Shown one piece after another: positions 1 to 6,926 of a stretch of DNA of 9,435 nucleotides (position 1 is the stretch's first letter; every line of letters starts with the position of its first letter). The stretch lies in the NCBI GenBank assembly GCA_016870695.1, contig VGAV01000065.1:1-9435 (forward strand). The letters are read 5' to 3'. Under the pieces are notes generated by a model. That model had not been told where the DNA came from and searched no databases. It saw only the letters and a program-made list of their open reading frames with translations. The translations under genes and the position numbers were made by a program. Source of the DNA: Actinomycetota bacterium (lineage in GTDB: Bacteria > Actinomycetota > Actinomycetes > Actinomycetales > Microbacteriaceae).

Positions 1-75
1 GATGCGCGCCGTGACGCGGTCGGAGACGTCGGAGGAGAGCGCCGAACCGGTGGCGCGCGCGTCGTTCGTGCTCAT
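1..75 (-). CDS. N-terminus of an unrecognised gene, cut by the window edge
   Basis: Reading the minus strand from an ATG at 75-73 gives 25 open codons to the window edge, beginning MSTNDARATGSALSSD. The piece is too short and too low in complexity to assign a family. The start is supported by a TAGGCT hexamer (88-83) exactly seven bases upstream of the ATG, the geometry of a leaderless actinobacterial transcript; there is no clear Shine-Dalgarno sequence. Third codon positions are almost all G or C, as expected for coding DNA here. The gene would be transcribed divergently from the protease at 322. It could also be a chance open frame, since only 75 bases are visible. Confidence 0.45.
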   Translation of the reverse strand, partial: MSTNDARATGSALSSDVSDRVTARI

Positions 76-321
76 GGTGCACAGCCTAGGCACGAGGTGC
101 CGAGCGACCCGGCGGCCCGCCGCGCGCGCCGAGAACTGGCGGATGCGGATCCGTTGGGGGCCGGCGGGCACCCTGCACGGTGCAGAGGCCGGCGAACGAG
201 CGTTTTGTTACACCCAGATCAACAAAGCTGTGAGTTCCTTCGCAATCGGGCCTGAGCGTGCTTACATGTCTCCCGGGTACCCACCACCATTTATCCCCCA
301 CTGGATGGAAGGTCACTCAAC
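76..321. other. Divergent intergenic region upstream of the protease
   Basis: These 246 bases separate the leftmost gene from the protease. The half nearer the protease (about 200-300) is clearly richer in A and T than the rest of the window. A perfect palindrome CTGCAC-G-GTGCAG lies at 173-185. The best protease promoter I can offer is weak: TTCGCA (239-244), 17 bases, TTACAT (262-267). A ribosome binding site GGAAGG lies at 307-312. Open frames that cross this region on both strands show no family resemblance and I do not call them genes. Confidence 0.5.
83..101 (-). promoter_or_regulatory. Putative leaderless -10 element with an abutting palindrome
   Basis: On the minus strand TAGGCT (88-83) fits the TANNNT form of actinobacterial -10 boxes and sits seven bases before the ATG at 75. 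Directly upstream of it is a perfect inverted repeat, GGCAC-GAG-GTGCC (89-101), in the position between -35 and -10 where a repressor would block RNA polymerase. No good -35 hexamer is visible. That the palindrome is an operator is inference. Confidence 0.35.
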
Positions 322-1443
322 GTGAACCGCATATCGAAAGCCGTCGTCGGCGCTGCCGCCTTCGGCCTCTTCCTCACCACCGCGGCCACCGCTCCGGCGC
401 TGGCCCAGACCGCCGCCCCCGACGCCGCCGTCGAGGGCGTCGACGCCCGGCTGCTCGCCGCCATGGCGAACAGCCTCGGGACCGACACCGCCGGAGCGCA
501 GGACGTGTTGCGTTTTCAGGCCGACGCGACCGAGACGCAGACGGACGTCATCGAATCCACGGGCGACGCCTACGCCGGCACCTGGCTCGACGAGTCGAGC
601 CTGACCGTCTACGCCGCGGTCACCGACGACGCGGCGCGCGCCGCCGCCGTCGAGGCCGGCGCCGTGCCGGTCGAGGTGGACCACTCCCTCGCCGACCTCG
701 AGGCGATCTCCGCGCAGATCGAGGCCAGCGTCATCCCCGACGTCATCCCCTCCTGGTGGATCGACGTGGAGACCAACGACGTGGTGGTCGACGTCGTCGC
801 CGGCGGCGAGCAGTCGGCGACCGAGTTCGTCGCGTCGCTCGGCGTCCCCGCCGACGCGGTGCGTCTGGAGACGGGCGTGGAGGCGCCCGAGACCCTCGCC
901 ACGATCCGCGGCGGCATCGCGTACAACATGTCGAACGGCGGCCGCTGCTCGGTCGGCTTCTCGGTTCAGGGCGGGTTCATCACCGCCGGTCACTGCGGCG
1001 AGGTCGGCACCGGCACCACCTACGGCACGTTCCGCGGCTCGTCCTTCCCCGGCAACGACTACGCCTGGGTGGCCACCACCGCGGACCACACCCCCGTGGG
1101 CCAGGTCGTCAACTACTCGGGCGGCGCCGTCGCGGTGCGCGGCTCGACGCAGGCCGCCGTCGGTGCGACCGTCTGCCGCTCCGGCTCCACCACCGGGTGG
1201 CACTGCGGCCAGATCCAGGCGTACAACACGTCGGTCCGCTACGCGGAGGGCACCGTCTCCGGCCTCATCCGCACCAACGTCTGCGCCGAGCCGGGTGACT
1301 CGGGCGGCTCGCTGCTCGCCGGCAACCAGGCCCAGGGCGTGACCTCGGGCGGCTCGGGCAACTGCAGCTCCGGCGGCACGACCTACTTCCAGCCCGTCAA
1401 CGAGATCCTGCAGGCCTACGGCCTGCGCCTGCTCACCAGCTGA
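322..1443 (+). CDS. Secreted S1-family serine protease (alpha-lytic/streptogrisin type) with pro-region
   Basis: This is an exported endopeptidase of the chymotrypsin fold, made as a 373-residue prepro-enzyme. Residues 1-28 form a signal peptide (positively charged start, hydrophobic core, ALA just before Gln29). Residues 29 to about 190 are the pro-region; its later part (about 120-180, including WWIDVETNDVVVDVV) resembles the alpha-lytic protease prodomain that folds and inhibits the enzyme. The mature protease begins near residues 192-197 (IRGGIAYN). The triad is visible as His224 (TAGHCG), Asp246 (GNDYAWV) and Ser327 (GDSGGS). Six cysteines (209, 225, 285, 295, 321, 348) match three disulfides in the order usual for the family. 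The GTG start has GGAAGG nine bases upstream and leads straight into the signal peptide. It is a single-gene unit with its own terminator. Substrate preference cannot be read from sequence alone; general extracellular protein breakdown is likely. Confidence 0.95.
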   Translation: MNRISKAVVGAAAFGLFLTTAATAPALAQTAAPDAAVEGVDARLLAAMANSLGTDTAGAQDVLRFQADATETQTDVIESTGDAYAGTWLDESSLTVYAAVTDDAARAAAVEAGAVPVEVDHSLADLEAISAQIEASVIPDVIPSWWIDVETNDVVVDVVAGGEQSATEFVASLGVPADAVRLETGVEAPETLATIRGGIAYNMSNGGRCSVGFSVQGGFITAGHCGEVGTGTTYGTFRGSSFPGNDYAWVATTADHTPVGQVVNYSGGAVAVRGSTQAAVGATVCRSGSTTGWHCGQIQAYNTSVRYAEGTVSGLIRTNVCAEPGDSGGSLLAGNQAQGVTSGGSGNCSSGGTTYFQPVNEILQAYGLRLLTS

Positions 1444-1458
1444 GCCCCTCCCCCCGAA

Positions 1459-1497
1459 GACGGCACCCCGGTCGACTGACGCGACCGGGGTGTCGTC
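1459..1497 (+). terminator. Hairpin terminator after the protease
   Basis: A 16-base arm at 1459-1474 and a 16-base arm at 1482-1497 pair over their whole length, with one G-T wobble, around a seven-base loop. It starts 15 bases after the protease stop codon. There is no T-tract, which is common for terminators in GC-rich actinobacteria. Confidence 0.8.
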
Positions 1498-1568
1498 GCG
1501 CGTGCGGGACCCGCGGCTCGCATCGTGTCGTACTGTCGGTTCGTCCCGCCCCCTGCCGAGGAGTCCCC

Positions 1569-2549
1569 ATGGCTCACGTCTTCACCGACCTGCCGCTCGA
1601 GCAGCTGCACGAGTACCGCCCCGTCCTGCCGGAGCCTGACGACCTCGACGCGTTCTGGGCCGACACCCTCGCCGAGGCGCGTGCCGCCGCGACGGCCCCG
1701 ACGCTCGCGCCGGTCGCCGCACCCGTCCGCGCGCTCACCGTGCACGACATGACCTTCACCGGCTTCGGCGGAGACGAGATCCGCGCGTGGGTCGTCCGCC
1801 CGCACGGCGCGGAGCCGCTCCCGGCCGTCGTCGAGTTCATCGGCTACGGCGGCGGCCGCGGACTCCCCGGAGAGCGCGTGAACTGGGCCGCGGCGGGATA
1901 CGTCCAGGTCGTGATGGACACCCGTGGCCAGGGCAGCGGATGGAGCCACGGCGACACCCCCGACCCGCACGGGTCCGCGGCCGCCTTCCCGGGCGTCATG
2001 ACCCGTGGCATCCGGGATCCCCGCGACTACTACTATCGGCGGCTCATCACCGACGCCGTCCGTCTCGTCGACGAGGTGCGGGCGATGGAGGGCGTGGATG
2101 CCACCCGCATCGCCGTCACCGGAGTGAGTCAGGGCGGCGGGCTCGCCCTCGCCGCGGCGGCGCTGTCCGGCGATGCGGTGGCCGCGGTGCTGCCGGACGT
2201 GCCGTTCCTCTGCGACTTCCCGAAGGCGATCGTGCGGACGCCGCTGCCCCCGTTCACGGAGATCACCCGCTACCTGTCGGTCCACCGCGACGACACCGCC
2301 GCGGTCCTCCGCACCCTCTCCTACATCGACGGTGCCGTGCTGGCCCGCCGCATCTTCGCGCCGGCGTACTTCTCCGTCGGGCTCATGGACGACATCGTCC
2401 TGCCCTCGGGGGTCTTCGCGGCGTTCCACAACGTCGCGTCGGAGGACGCGGCGATCGAGGTGTACCCCTACAACGGCCACGAAGGCGGCGGGTACCGCCA
2501 CTTCCTGCGGCAGGTCGCCTGGCTCGACGCCCGCTTCGGCCTCGGCTGA
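1569..2549 (+). CDS. Acetylxylan esterase / cephalosporin-C deacetylase family (CE7) hydrolase
   Basis: This 326-residue alpha/beta hydrolase is predicted to remove acetyl groups from xylo-oligosaccharides or similar small acetylated substrates. Length and layout match the CE7 family (about 320 residues). Visible motifs are RGQGSG (119-124), the nucleophile elbow GVSQGG with Ser187, the acid loop GLMDD with likely catalytic Asp274, and His304 in YNGHEGG. Tyr93 in FIGYGGG is in the place of the residue that helps form the oxyanion hole. There is no signal peptide, so the enzyme is probably cytoplasmic and acts on imported oligosaccharides. The ATG has GAGGAG (1558-1563) five bases upstream, and a TANNNT-type hexamer TACTGT lies at 1531-1536. 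It appears monocistronic: the protease terminator precedes it and the next gene converges. The true substrate (xylan acetyl, other sugar acetates, cephalosporin) is not decided by sequence. Confidence 0.92.
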   Translation: MAHVFTDLPLEQLHEYRPVLPEPDDLDAFWADTLAEARAAATAPTLAPVAAPVRALTVHDMTFTGFGGDEIRAWVVRPHGAEPLPAVVEFIGYGGGRGLPGERVNWAAAGYVQVVMDTRGQGSGWSHGDTPDPHGSAAAFPGVMTRGIRDPRDYYYRRLITDAVRLVDEVRAMEGVDATRIAVTGVSQGGGLALAAAALSGDAVAAVLPDVPFLCDFPKAIVRTPLPPFTEITRYLSVHRDDTAAVLRTLSYIDGAVLARRIFAPAYFSVGLMDDIVLPSGVFAAFHNVASEDAAIEVYPYNGHEGGGYRHFLRQVAWLDARFGLG

Positions 2550-2562
2550 GCCTTACCGCCGG

Positions 2563-3123
2563 TCACTTCCAGTCGCTGGGCGCGGGGCGCCGCGTGGAGG
2601 GAAGGGCGGATGTCGCCGCCCACTCGTGCACCCAGGGCTCGATGTCCGGCAGGCCCTCGGGCCGGCCGACCGCGCCGAACAGCTCGTCGTGCGGCACCGT
2701 CCCGCCGGTGCGGCGGAGGATGCGCGCCCGGATGACGGCGCTGGCGTAGATCTCCCCGCCCACGACGGCGCGGTGCCCGAGGTAGACCGCGCGGTCGTCG
2801 TGGCCGAGCAGCCGCGTCTCGAGCGTGAACCGCTGCCCCAGCTCGAGCGACCGGCGGAAGGTGATGGTCTCGGCGGCCACCACCGCGTACCACCCGTTCC
2901 GCGACATCGCGTCGAGCAGCCCGGTGCGGGTCAGCAGGTCCCACCGCCCGAGGTCGAACAGCGACAGGTACCGGCCGTTGTTGAGGTGCCGCAGCAGGTC
3001 GATGTCGGTCGGGAGCACGCGGATGCGGATGCGACCGATCGTGTTCGGGTCGAGGGCTCCCTCGCGACGGAGTCGACGGCGCGCGCGGGCGAGGACGAGG
3101 AGGGTGCGCCAGAGGAGGTTCAC
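2563..3123 (-). CDS. Hotdog-fold acyl-CoA thioesterase family protein
   Basis: This 186-residue protein resembles the single-domain hotdog thioesterases of the 4HBT/THEM6-like group, which hydrolyse acyl-CoA thioesters. The core begins at residues 30-53, where DIDLLRHLNNGRYL (40-53) carries the Asp, His and Asn-Asn pattern typical of the group, and continues through AETITFRRSLELGQRF (84-99). Residues 1-20 are strongly basic and hydrophobic and might lie along the membrane. The start is a GTG overlapping the stop codon of the upstream DUF817 gene (GTGA), with no Shine-Dalgarno sequence, so translation probably depends on reinitiation after DUF817. It ends 13 bases from the convergent esterase gene and I see no convincing terminator between them. 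The natural acyl substrate is unknown. Confidence 0.8.
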   Translation of the reverse strand: MNLLWRTLLVLARARRRLRREGALDPNTIGRIRIRVLPTDIDLLRHLNNGRYLSLFDLGRWDLLTRTGLLDAMSRNGWYAVVAAETITFRRSLELGQRFTLETRLLGHDDRAVYLGHRAVVGGEIYASAVIRARILRRTGGTVPHDELFGAVGRPEGLPDIEPWVHEWAATSALPSTRRPAPSDWK

Positions 3124-4067
3124 GAGGGGCGAGTGTAGCGATCCGACGGAGAAGCCCCTTCTCCGTTGTCACTGTCCGACAAGTCCGCGTTCGGGGCCGC
3201 GCCGACGACGACGTCCGGCCGACGCGGCGGGTACACCCACGTCACGAGGACGACCGACACGATCATCAGCAGGAACCAGGACACGAGCTTCGAGGCGTCC
3301 ACGGGGTGCCATCCGCCCACCTGGGAGGGGTAGAGCCAGGCCCCGGCGTACGTGCCGATGTTCTCCGCCAGCCAGATGACGACAGCGACCCCCGCGAACG
3401 CGAGGAGCAGCGGCATCCGGAACGTGCCACGGAAGAAGCGGAAGTGCATCGTCGTCCGCGCCCACAGCAGCACCACGATCGCCAGGAGCACCCAGCGGGC
3501 GTCGAACACGAAGTGATGCGAGAAGAAGTTGACGTAGATGAGCGCCGCGACGACCCCCGTCGCCCACAGCGGTGGATACCGGGTGAAGCGCAGGTCGAAC
3601 AGGCGGTACACGCGCACCATATAGCTGCCGACCGCGGCGTACATGAAGCCGCTGTACAGGGGGACGCCGCCCAGCCGCAGCACGCCCTCCGCCCCGTAGA
3701 CCCAGGAGCCGACGTCGGTCTTGAACAGCTCCATGACCGTGCCCACGACGTGGAACGTGACGATCACGCGCAGCTCGCGCAGGGTCTCCAGGCGGCCGAC
3801 GAGCATGACGACCTGGATGAGCACCGCCGCGATGGTGAGCGCGTCGTTGCGCGCGAGCACGGCGTCGTCGGGGTACCAGAGCTTCGCCGCGAGCAGCACG
3901 GCCAAGAAGGCCGCCCCGAACACGCACGCCCACGCCTGCTTCAGGACGAAGACCGCGAACTCGACCAGCCGCGCCCGGGTGCCCGTCGCCGGGGCGCCGG
4001 CCAGCAGGCGGTTCGCGACGGCGTCGATACGGGCCTCGACGGAGGTGAGGGAACGGCGGTCCGGCAT
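3120..4067 (-). CDS. DUF817 family integral membrane protein
   Basis: This 315-residue protein of unknown function matches the DUF817 family in its sequence landmarks. FAVFVLKQAWACVFG (37-51) leads into the first membrane span, followed by FHVVGTVMELFKTDVGSW (105-122), FFSHHF (181-186), AENIGTYAGAWLYP (234-247) and a final span near 260-279. I count about eight hydrophobic segments (about 48-63, 74-90, 98-113, 133-150, 166-182, 191-203, 217-233, 260-278). The C-terminal 35 residues are hydrophilic. I chose the ATG at 4067 over an in-frame upstream start at 4142: the added 25 residues are Arg/Cys/Pro-rich with no family resemblance, and they would use up most of the gap to the divergent GNAT gene. 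A weak CAGCAT hexamer lies at the leaderless -10 position. The stop codon overlaps the thioesterase start, so the two are probably co-expressed; that suggests but does not prove a lipid or membrane role. Confidence 0.85.
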   Translation of the reverse strand: MPDRRSLTSVEARIDAVANRLLAGAPATGTRARLVEFAVFVLKQAWACVFGAAFLAVLLAAKLWYPDDAVLARNDALTIAAVLIQVVMLVGRLETLRELRVIVTFHVVGTVMELFKTDVGSWVYGAEGVLRLGGVPLYSGFMYAAVGSYMVRVYRLFDLRFTRYPPLWATGVVAALIYVNFFSHHFVFDARWVLLAIVVLLWARTTMHFRFFRGTFRMPLLLAFAGVAVVIWLAENIGTYAGAWLYPSQVGGWHPVDASKLVSWFLLMIVSVVLVTWVYPPRRPDVVVGAAPNADLSDSDNGEGASPSDRYTRPS

Positions 4068-4147
4068 GGGGGCATGCTGACACGTCCGTCTGACAGAACC
4101 CGGGCGGCCGCAACGCATACCGCATCCGGGCGTCCGCGGCATCCGAT

Positions 4148-4183
4148 TTCACCCGCGTCGGCGGCGCGCGTAGGGTCGTGCCA
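4148..4183 (+). promoter_or_regulatory. Leaderless promoter of the GNAT-cofE unit
   Basis: TTCACC (4148-4153) and TAGGGT (4171-4176) are separated by 17 bases, and TAGGGT ends six bases before the ATG at 4183. Transcription would then begin at the A of the start codon, giving a leaderless mRNA, which is common in actinobacteria. No Shine-Dalgarno sequence is present, in agreement with this. Confidence 0.6.
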
Positions 4184-4689
4184 TGGAAGCGGAGACCCGA
4201 ACCGACATCGTCGTCCGTCCGGTACGCGATGTGGATGCCGAGGCCCTGGGCCGCGTGCACGCCACCTGCTGGCACGAGACCTACGACCACCTGATCAGCA
4301 CGGCCGCCCTCGAGGCGGTCTCCCCCCGGCGCATGGCCGAGCTCTGGACGCACTGGGCATCGCAGGGCGAGGAGTACCGCATGCAGGCCGCTCTCGTCGA
4401 CGGCGAGATCGTCGGCTTCGTCGGCTCGGGCCCGGCCCGTGACGAGGACGCCCCGCGCCCCCGCGAGCTGTACTTCATCTACCTGCTCGACGCCTTCCAC
4501 GGAACCGGCATCGGCCAGCGCCTGTTCGACGCGGCGGTCGAGGAGGGCGAGGGCCTCTACCTGTGGGTCGCCGAGGACAACCCCCGCGCGCATCGGTTCT
4601 ACACGCGCAACGGCTTCACGCTCGACGGCTCCTCGCAGGTGCAGCCCTTCCTCGGTGAAGAGCTCACCGAGGTGCGCTTCGTCCGCTGA
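4183..4689 (+). CDS. GNAT family N-acetyltransferase
   Basis: This 168-residue protein has a complete GNAT fold and should move an acetyl group from acetyl-CoA to an amine. Visible parts are the N-terminal strand and helix ([20 protein letters not shown], 11-30), motif A with the acetyl-CoA phosphate loop HGTGIG (106-111) after the strand [10 protein letters not shown] (96-105), and motif [17 protein letters not shown] (130-145). The closest general type is the soluble single-domain group often labelled RimI-like, but the substrate cannot be inferred. The ATG is supported by the leaderless promoter at 4148-4176. The stop lies one base before the cofE start, so the two are almost certainly co-transcribed. 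Whether the acetyltransferase has anything to do with F420 is unknown. Confidence 0.9.
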   Translation: MEAETRTDIVVRPVRDVDAEALGRVHATCWHETYDHLISTAALEAVSPRRMAELWTHWASQGEEYRMQAALVDGEIVGFVGSGPARDEDAPRPRELYFIYLLDAFHGTGIGQRLFDAAVEEGEGLYLWVAEDNPRAHRFYTRNGFTLDGSSQVQPFLGEELTEVRFVR

Positions 4690-4690
4690 C

Positions 4691-5449
4691 GTGCTGCAGG
4701 TGTGGGCCCTCGCGGGCATCGGCGAGATCACTCCGGGCACGGACCTGACGAAGGTCGTCCTGGATGCCGCCGACGAGCCGTTCCGCGACGGCGACATCGT
4801 CGTCGTGACGAGCAAGATCGTCTCGAAGGCCGAAGGGCGACTGCTCGCGGCCGACGACCGCGAGGACGCCATCACCCGGGAGACGGTGCGGCTCGTGGCA
4901 TCCCGCCCCTCGCCGTCCGGGCATGTGACGCGCATCGTCGAGAACCGCCTCGGGATCGTCTCGGCCGCCGCGGGCGTCGATGCGAGCAACACCCCCGAGG
5001 GGACGGTCCTGCTGCTGCCCGAGGACCCGGACGCCTCGGCCCGCCGCCTCGCCGAAGGCCTGCGGGAGGCGACCGGTGCCCGCGTGGGCGTCATCGTGAC
5101 CGACACGCTCGGCCGCGCGTGGCGCGAGGGCCAGACCGATCACACGATCGGGGCGGCCGGGGTGCACGTCTTCGAGGACCTGCGGGGGACCACGGATGCC
5201 GAGGGCCGGCCGCTCGTCGTGACGCTGCCGTGCGTGGCCGACGAGATCGCCGCGGCCGCCGACCTCGTGAAGGGCAAGGCCGCACGCCTGCCCGTGGCCG
5301 TCGTCCGCGGGCGCGGGGACCTCGTCGGAGACCTCGACCTGCCCGGCGCGCGGTCCATCGTGCGTCCGGCCGAGCGCGACATGTTCCGCCTCGGTGCGGA
5401 CGAGGCGTACGCCGCCGGGCTCGCCGCGGGGCGCGCGACCGCGGACTGA
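4691..5449 (+). CDS. cofE: Coenzyme F420-0:L-glutamate ligase (CofE domain, stand-alone)
   Basis: CofE adds L-glutamate residues to F420-0 using GTP, making the polyglutamate tail of coenzyme F420. The 252-residue product covers the whole CofE domain and nothing more. Family blocks visible are [17 protein letters not shown] (34-50), SNTPEG (99-104), [19 protein letters not shown] (136-154), and [16 protein letters not shown] (182-197) followed by PVAVVRG (201-207). Its length is like archaeal CofE; mycobacterial FbiB carries an additional C-terminal flavin domain that reduces dehydro-F420-0, and that domain is absent here. The start is taken as the GTG at 4691, one base after the GNAT stop; a second GTG at 4700 is possible. 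No ribosome binding site sits at a normal distance, so translation is probably coupled to the GNAT gene. No other F420 synthesis gene (cofD/fbiA, cofC/fbiD, fbiC) is in this window. Confidence 0.92.
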   Translation: MLQVWALAGIGEITPGTDLTKVVLDAADEPFRDGDIVVVTSKIVSKAEGRLLAADDREDAITRETVRLVASRPSPSGHVTRIVENRLGIVSAAAGVDASNTPEGTVLLLPEDPDASARRLAEGLREATGARVGVIVTDTLGRAWREGQTDHTIGAAGVHVFEDLRGTTDAEGRPLVVTLPCVADEIAAAADLVKGKAARLPVAVVRGRGDLVGDLDLPGARSIVRPAERDMFRLGADEAYAAGLAAGRATAD

Positions 5450-5483
5450 CGGCTGCGGTTCTTCCGGCGTCGTTCGCTGGGTA

Positions 5484-5533
5484 TGTCCCGAAATGTGCGA
5501 GGCGGAGCCTCTTTTCCTGCACGAAGTGGGACA
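5484..5533. terminator. Nested 50-base palindrome acting as a bidirectional terminator between cofE and bioN
   Basis: An outer pair TGTCCC (5484-5489) with GGGACA (5528-5533) and a middle pair GTGC (5495-5498) with GCAC (5519-5522) enclose an inner hairpin GAGGC-GGA-GCCTC (5499-5511) followed on the plus strand by TTTT (5512-5515). The unpaired bases between outer and middle stems are nearly the same on both sides (GAAAT and GAAGT). It lies between the convergent cofE and bioN genes, so a terminator role is natural. The nested form is more elaborate than an ordinary terminator and could belong to a dispersed palindromic repeat family. Confidence 0.6.
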
Positions 5534-5545
5534 CACCGGCGGGGA

Positions 5546-6154
5546 TCAGCGGACGCCGCGAGCCGCGAGCGCCTCGCCGAGCTGGTCCGCGTGCCGGAGC
5601 GTCAGGACGAGGAAGGGCAGCATGCCGCGGGAGATCGCCGGCCGCACGCCCCGCGCCCGTTGGGCCTCGCGCACCTCGGCCGCGAGGCGGGCCAGCACCG
5701 GGATCGTCGTGAGGGCCACGCTGAGGAGGAGCGCCGCGCGGGCGGCATCCATCCCCATCCACGACAGCGGAGCGAGGATCCGTTCGAGGGCCTCGAGCAC
5801 CGCGGCGGCGGGCGTCGTCAACGGCAGGAGCGCGGCCACGGCCAGGGACACGGCGATGCGGACCGTCGTGGCCGCCGCGGGCTCGACGCCGGCGAAGACC
5901 GCCTGCACGACCGCCGTGAAGGCGAGCAGCCAGCGCAGCCCCCACACCTGACGGGCGAGCTCGGCCAGACCGGCGCGGACGCCCCACCCCACCGTGGCGT
6001 ACCCGACCATCGCCACGACCAGCCCGATCCCGCACGCGAGCCACGACGACGGCAGCGCCGCGACGGCGATCGCCGCGAGGGCGAGGAGCGCGATCTTGCG
6101 TCCAGCGGGCATCCGGTGCAGCCACCCGTCGCCGGAGCGGAAGAGGCTCAGCAC
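5546..6154 (-). CDS. bioN: ECF biotin transporter transmembrane (T) component BioN
   Basis: This 202-residue membrane protein is the coupling subunit of an ECF importer and links the ATPase BioM to the substrate-binding BioY. It begins LFRSGDGWLHRMPAGRK, the usual EcfT opening, followed by about four or five hydrophobic spans (about 21-35, 39-55, 73-90, 97-112, 139-155). The two ATPase-coupling motifs typical of EcfT are present: AQRARG (164-169) and ALAARG (195-200). About 200 residues is normal for BioN and shorter than general EcfT proteins. The GTG at 6154 is the only usable start in this frame after bioM; GGAG lies six bases before it. The 73-base gap after bioM is unusual in an operon whose other junction overlaps, and contains a short duplication. 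Confidence 0.9.
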   Translation of the reverse strand: MLSLFRSGDGWLHRMPAGRKIALLALAAIAVAALPSSWLACGIGLVVAMVGYATVGWGVRAGLAELARQVWGLRWLLAFTAVVQAVFAGVEPAAATTVRIAVSLAVAALLPLTTPAAAVLEALERILAPLSWMGMDAARAALLLSVALTTIPVLARLAAEVREAQRARGVRPAISRGMLPFLVLTLRHADQLGEALAARGVR

Positions 6155-6177
6155 CGTCGGCTCCGCGCCGCCCGGGC

Positions 6178-6237
6178 GGCGGCGGGCACCGTCCGCACGC
6201 CGACATCGGTCGGGGCGGCGGGCACCGTCAGCACGCC
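6178..6237. repeat. Imperfect 24-base direct repeat at the bioM-bioN junction
   Basis: Bases 6178-6201 and 6214-6237 are the same at 23 of 24 positions, offset by 36 bases. The second copy overlaps the last codons of bioM. The shared octamer GCACCGTC also occurs a third time at 6151-6158, exactly over the bioN GTG start. On the minus strand each copy therefore carries a GACGGTGC with a potential GTG start. This looks like a small local duplication that lengthened the junction. Confidence 0.65.
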
Positions 6238-6926
6238 AGCACCCGTTCGTAGGCGGCGACGACGTCGTCGGGCGTCCCCACGCCGGCGACCCGTCCCCCG
6301 GCGAACAGCACGGCCACGTCGCAGCGGCGGGCGAGGGCGAGGTCGTGCGTGACGAGGACGACGCGGTGCCCGGCGTCGGACAGCAGGTGATCGGCGACGA
6401 GGCGGGCGTTTCGGGCGTCGAGGTACGCCGTCGGCTCGTCCGCGACGACGAGCGCGGGATCGCGGACGAACGCCCCGCATAGCGCGAGCAGCTGCTTCTG
6501 CCCGCCGGAGAGGTCATGCGCAGCGCGTCCGGCGAGGTCCCCGAGACCGAAGCGGTCCAGGGTCGCGGCGACCCGGGCGTCCCGCTCGGCCCGCGGCAGG
6601 CGCTGCGGTCGCAGCGAGAAGGCGACGTCCTCGGCGACCGTCGGCAGGAGGATCTGCGCGTCGGGGTTGCTGAGCACCAACGCCGTGCGGGCGCGGAGGG
6701 CCGCGGCATCCCGGTCCGGATCGACGCCGAGCACCTCGAGCGTCCCCGCCGTCCGCGGCACGAGCCCGGCGACCACGCGGGCGAAGGTCGACTTGCCCGA
6801 CCCGTTCTCGCCGATCACCGCGATGGTGCGCTGCGGGAGTGCGAGGGCGACGCCGTCCAGGACGAGATGCCCGCCCAGCCGGACGGCGAGGCCGTCGCAC
6901 CGCACCGTGGCCGGCGCCGGAGTCAT
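6228..6926 (-). CDS. bioM: ECF biotin transporter ATPase BioM
   Basis: This 232-residue ABC-type ATPase powers biotin uptake together with BioN and BioY. The nucleotide-binding features are complete: Walker A GENGSGKST (39-47), Q-loop Gln91 within SNPDAQIL, signature LSGGQ (139-143), Walker B with Asp163-Glu164 (VVADEPTAYLD), and the H-loop His194 in VTHDL. The SNPDxQ form of the Q-loop is typical of ECF-class ATPases, and the length matches BioM. The ATG at 6926 overlaps the bioY stop codon by four bases (ATGA), showing tight translational coupling. Upstream open sequence in the same frame belongs to the bioY region and is not part of the protein. Confidence 0.93.
   Translation of the reverse strand: MTPAPATVRCDGLAVRLGGHLVLDGVALALPQRTIAVIGENGSGKSTFARVVAGLVPRTAGTLEVLGVDPDRDAAALRARTALVLSNPDAQILLPTVAEDVAFSLRPQRLPRAERDARVAATLDRFGLGDLAGRAAHDLSGGQKQLLALCGAFVRDPALVVADEPTAYLDARNARLVADHLLSDAGHRVVLVTHDLALARRCDVAVLFAGGRVAGVGTPDDVVAAYERVLAC

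Noticed and set aside
258..1298. Long plus-strand open frame overlapping the protease
   Set aside because: It is very rich in Arg with no domain pattern; it is an out-of-frame reading of the protease gene in GC-rich DNA.
2541..2570. Terminator between the esterase and thioesterase genes
   Set aside because: Only a four-base inverted repeat with a one-base centre is present, which cannot fold into a useful hairpin.
3124..3137. TACACT as a leaderless -10 box for the thioesterase gene
   Set aside because: The spacing to the GTG is eight bases and the hexamer lies inside the DUF817 coding end; the GTGA overlap explains expression better.
4068..4142. 25-residue N-terminal extension of the DUF817 protein
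   Set aside because: The added sequence is Arg, Cys and Pro-rich without family resemblance and would occupy the region expected to hold the divergent promoters.
3169..5106. 645-codon minus-strand open frame
   Set aside because: It crosses the GNAT and cofE genes in antisense and the DUF817 gene out of frame; all three true genes have clear family motifs in their own frames.
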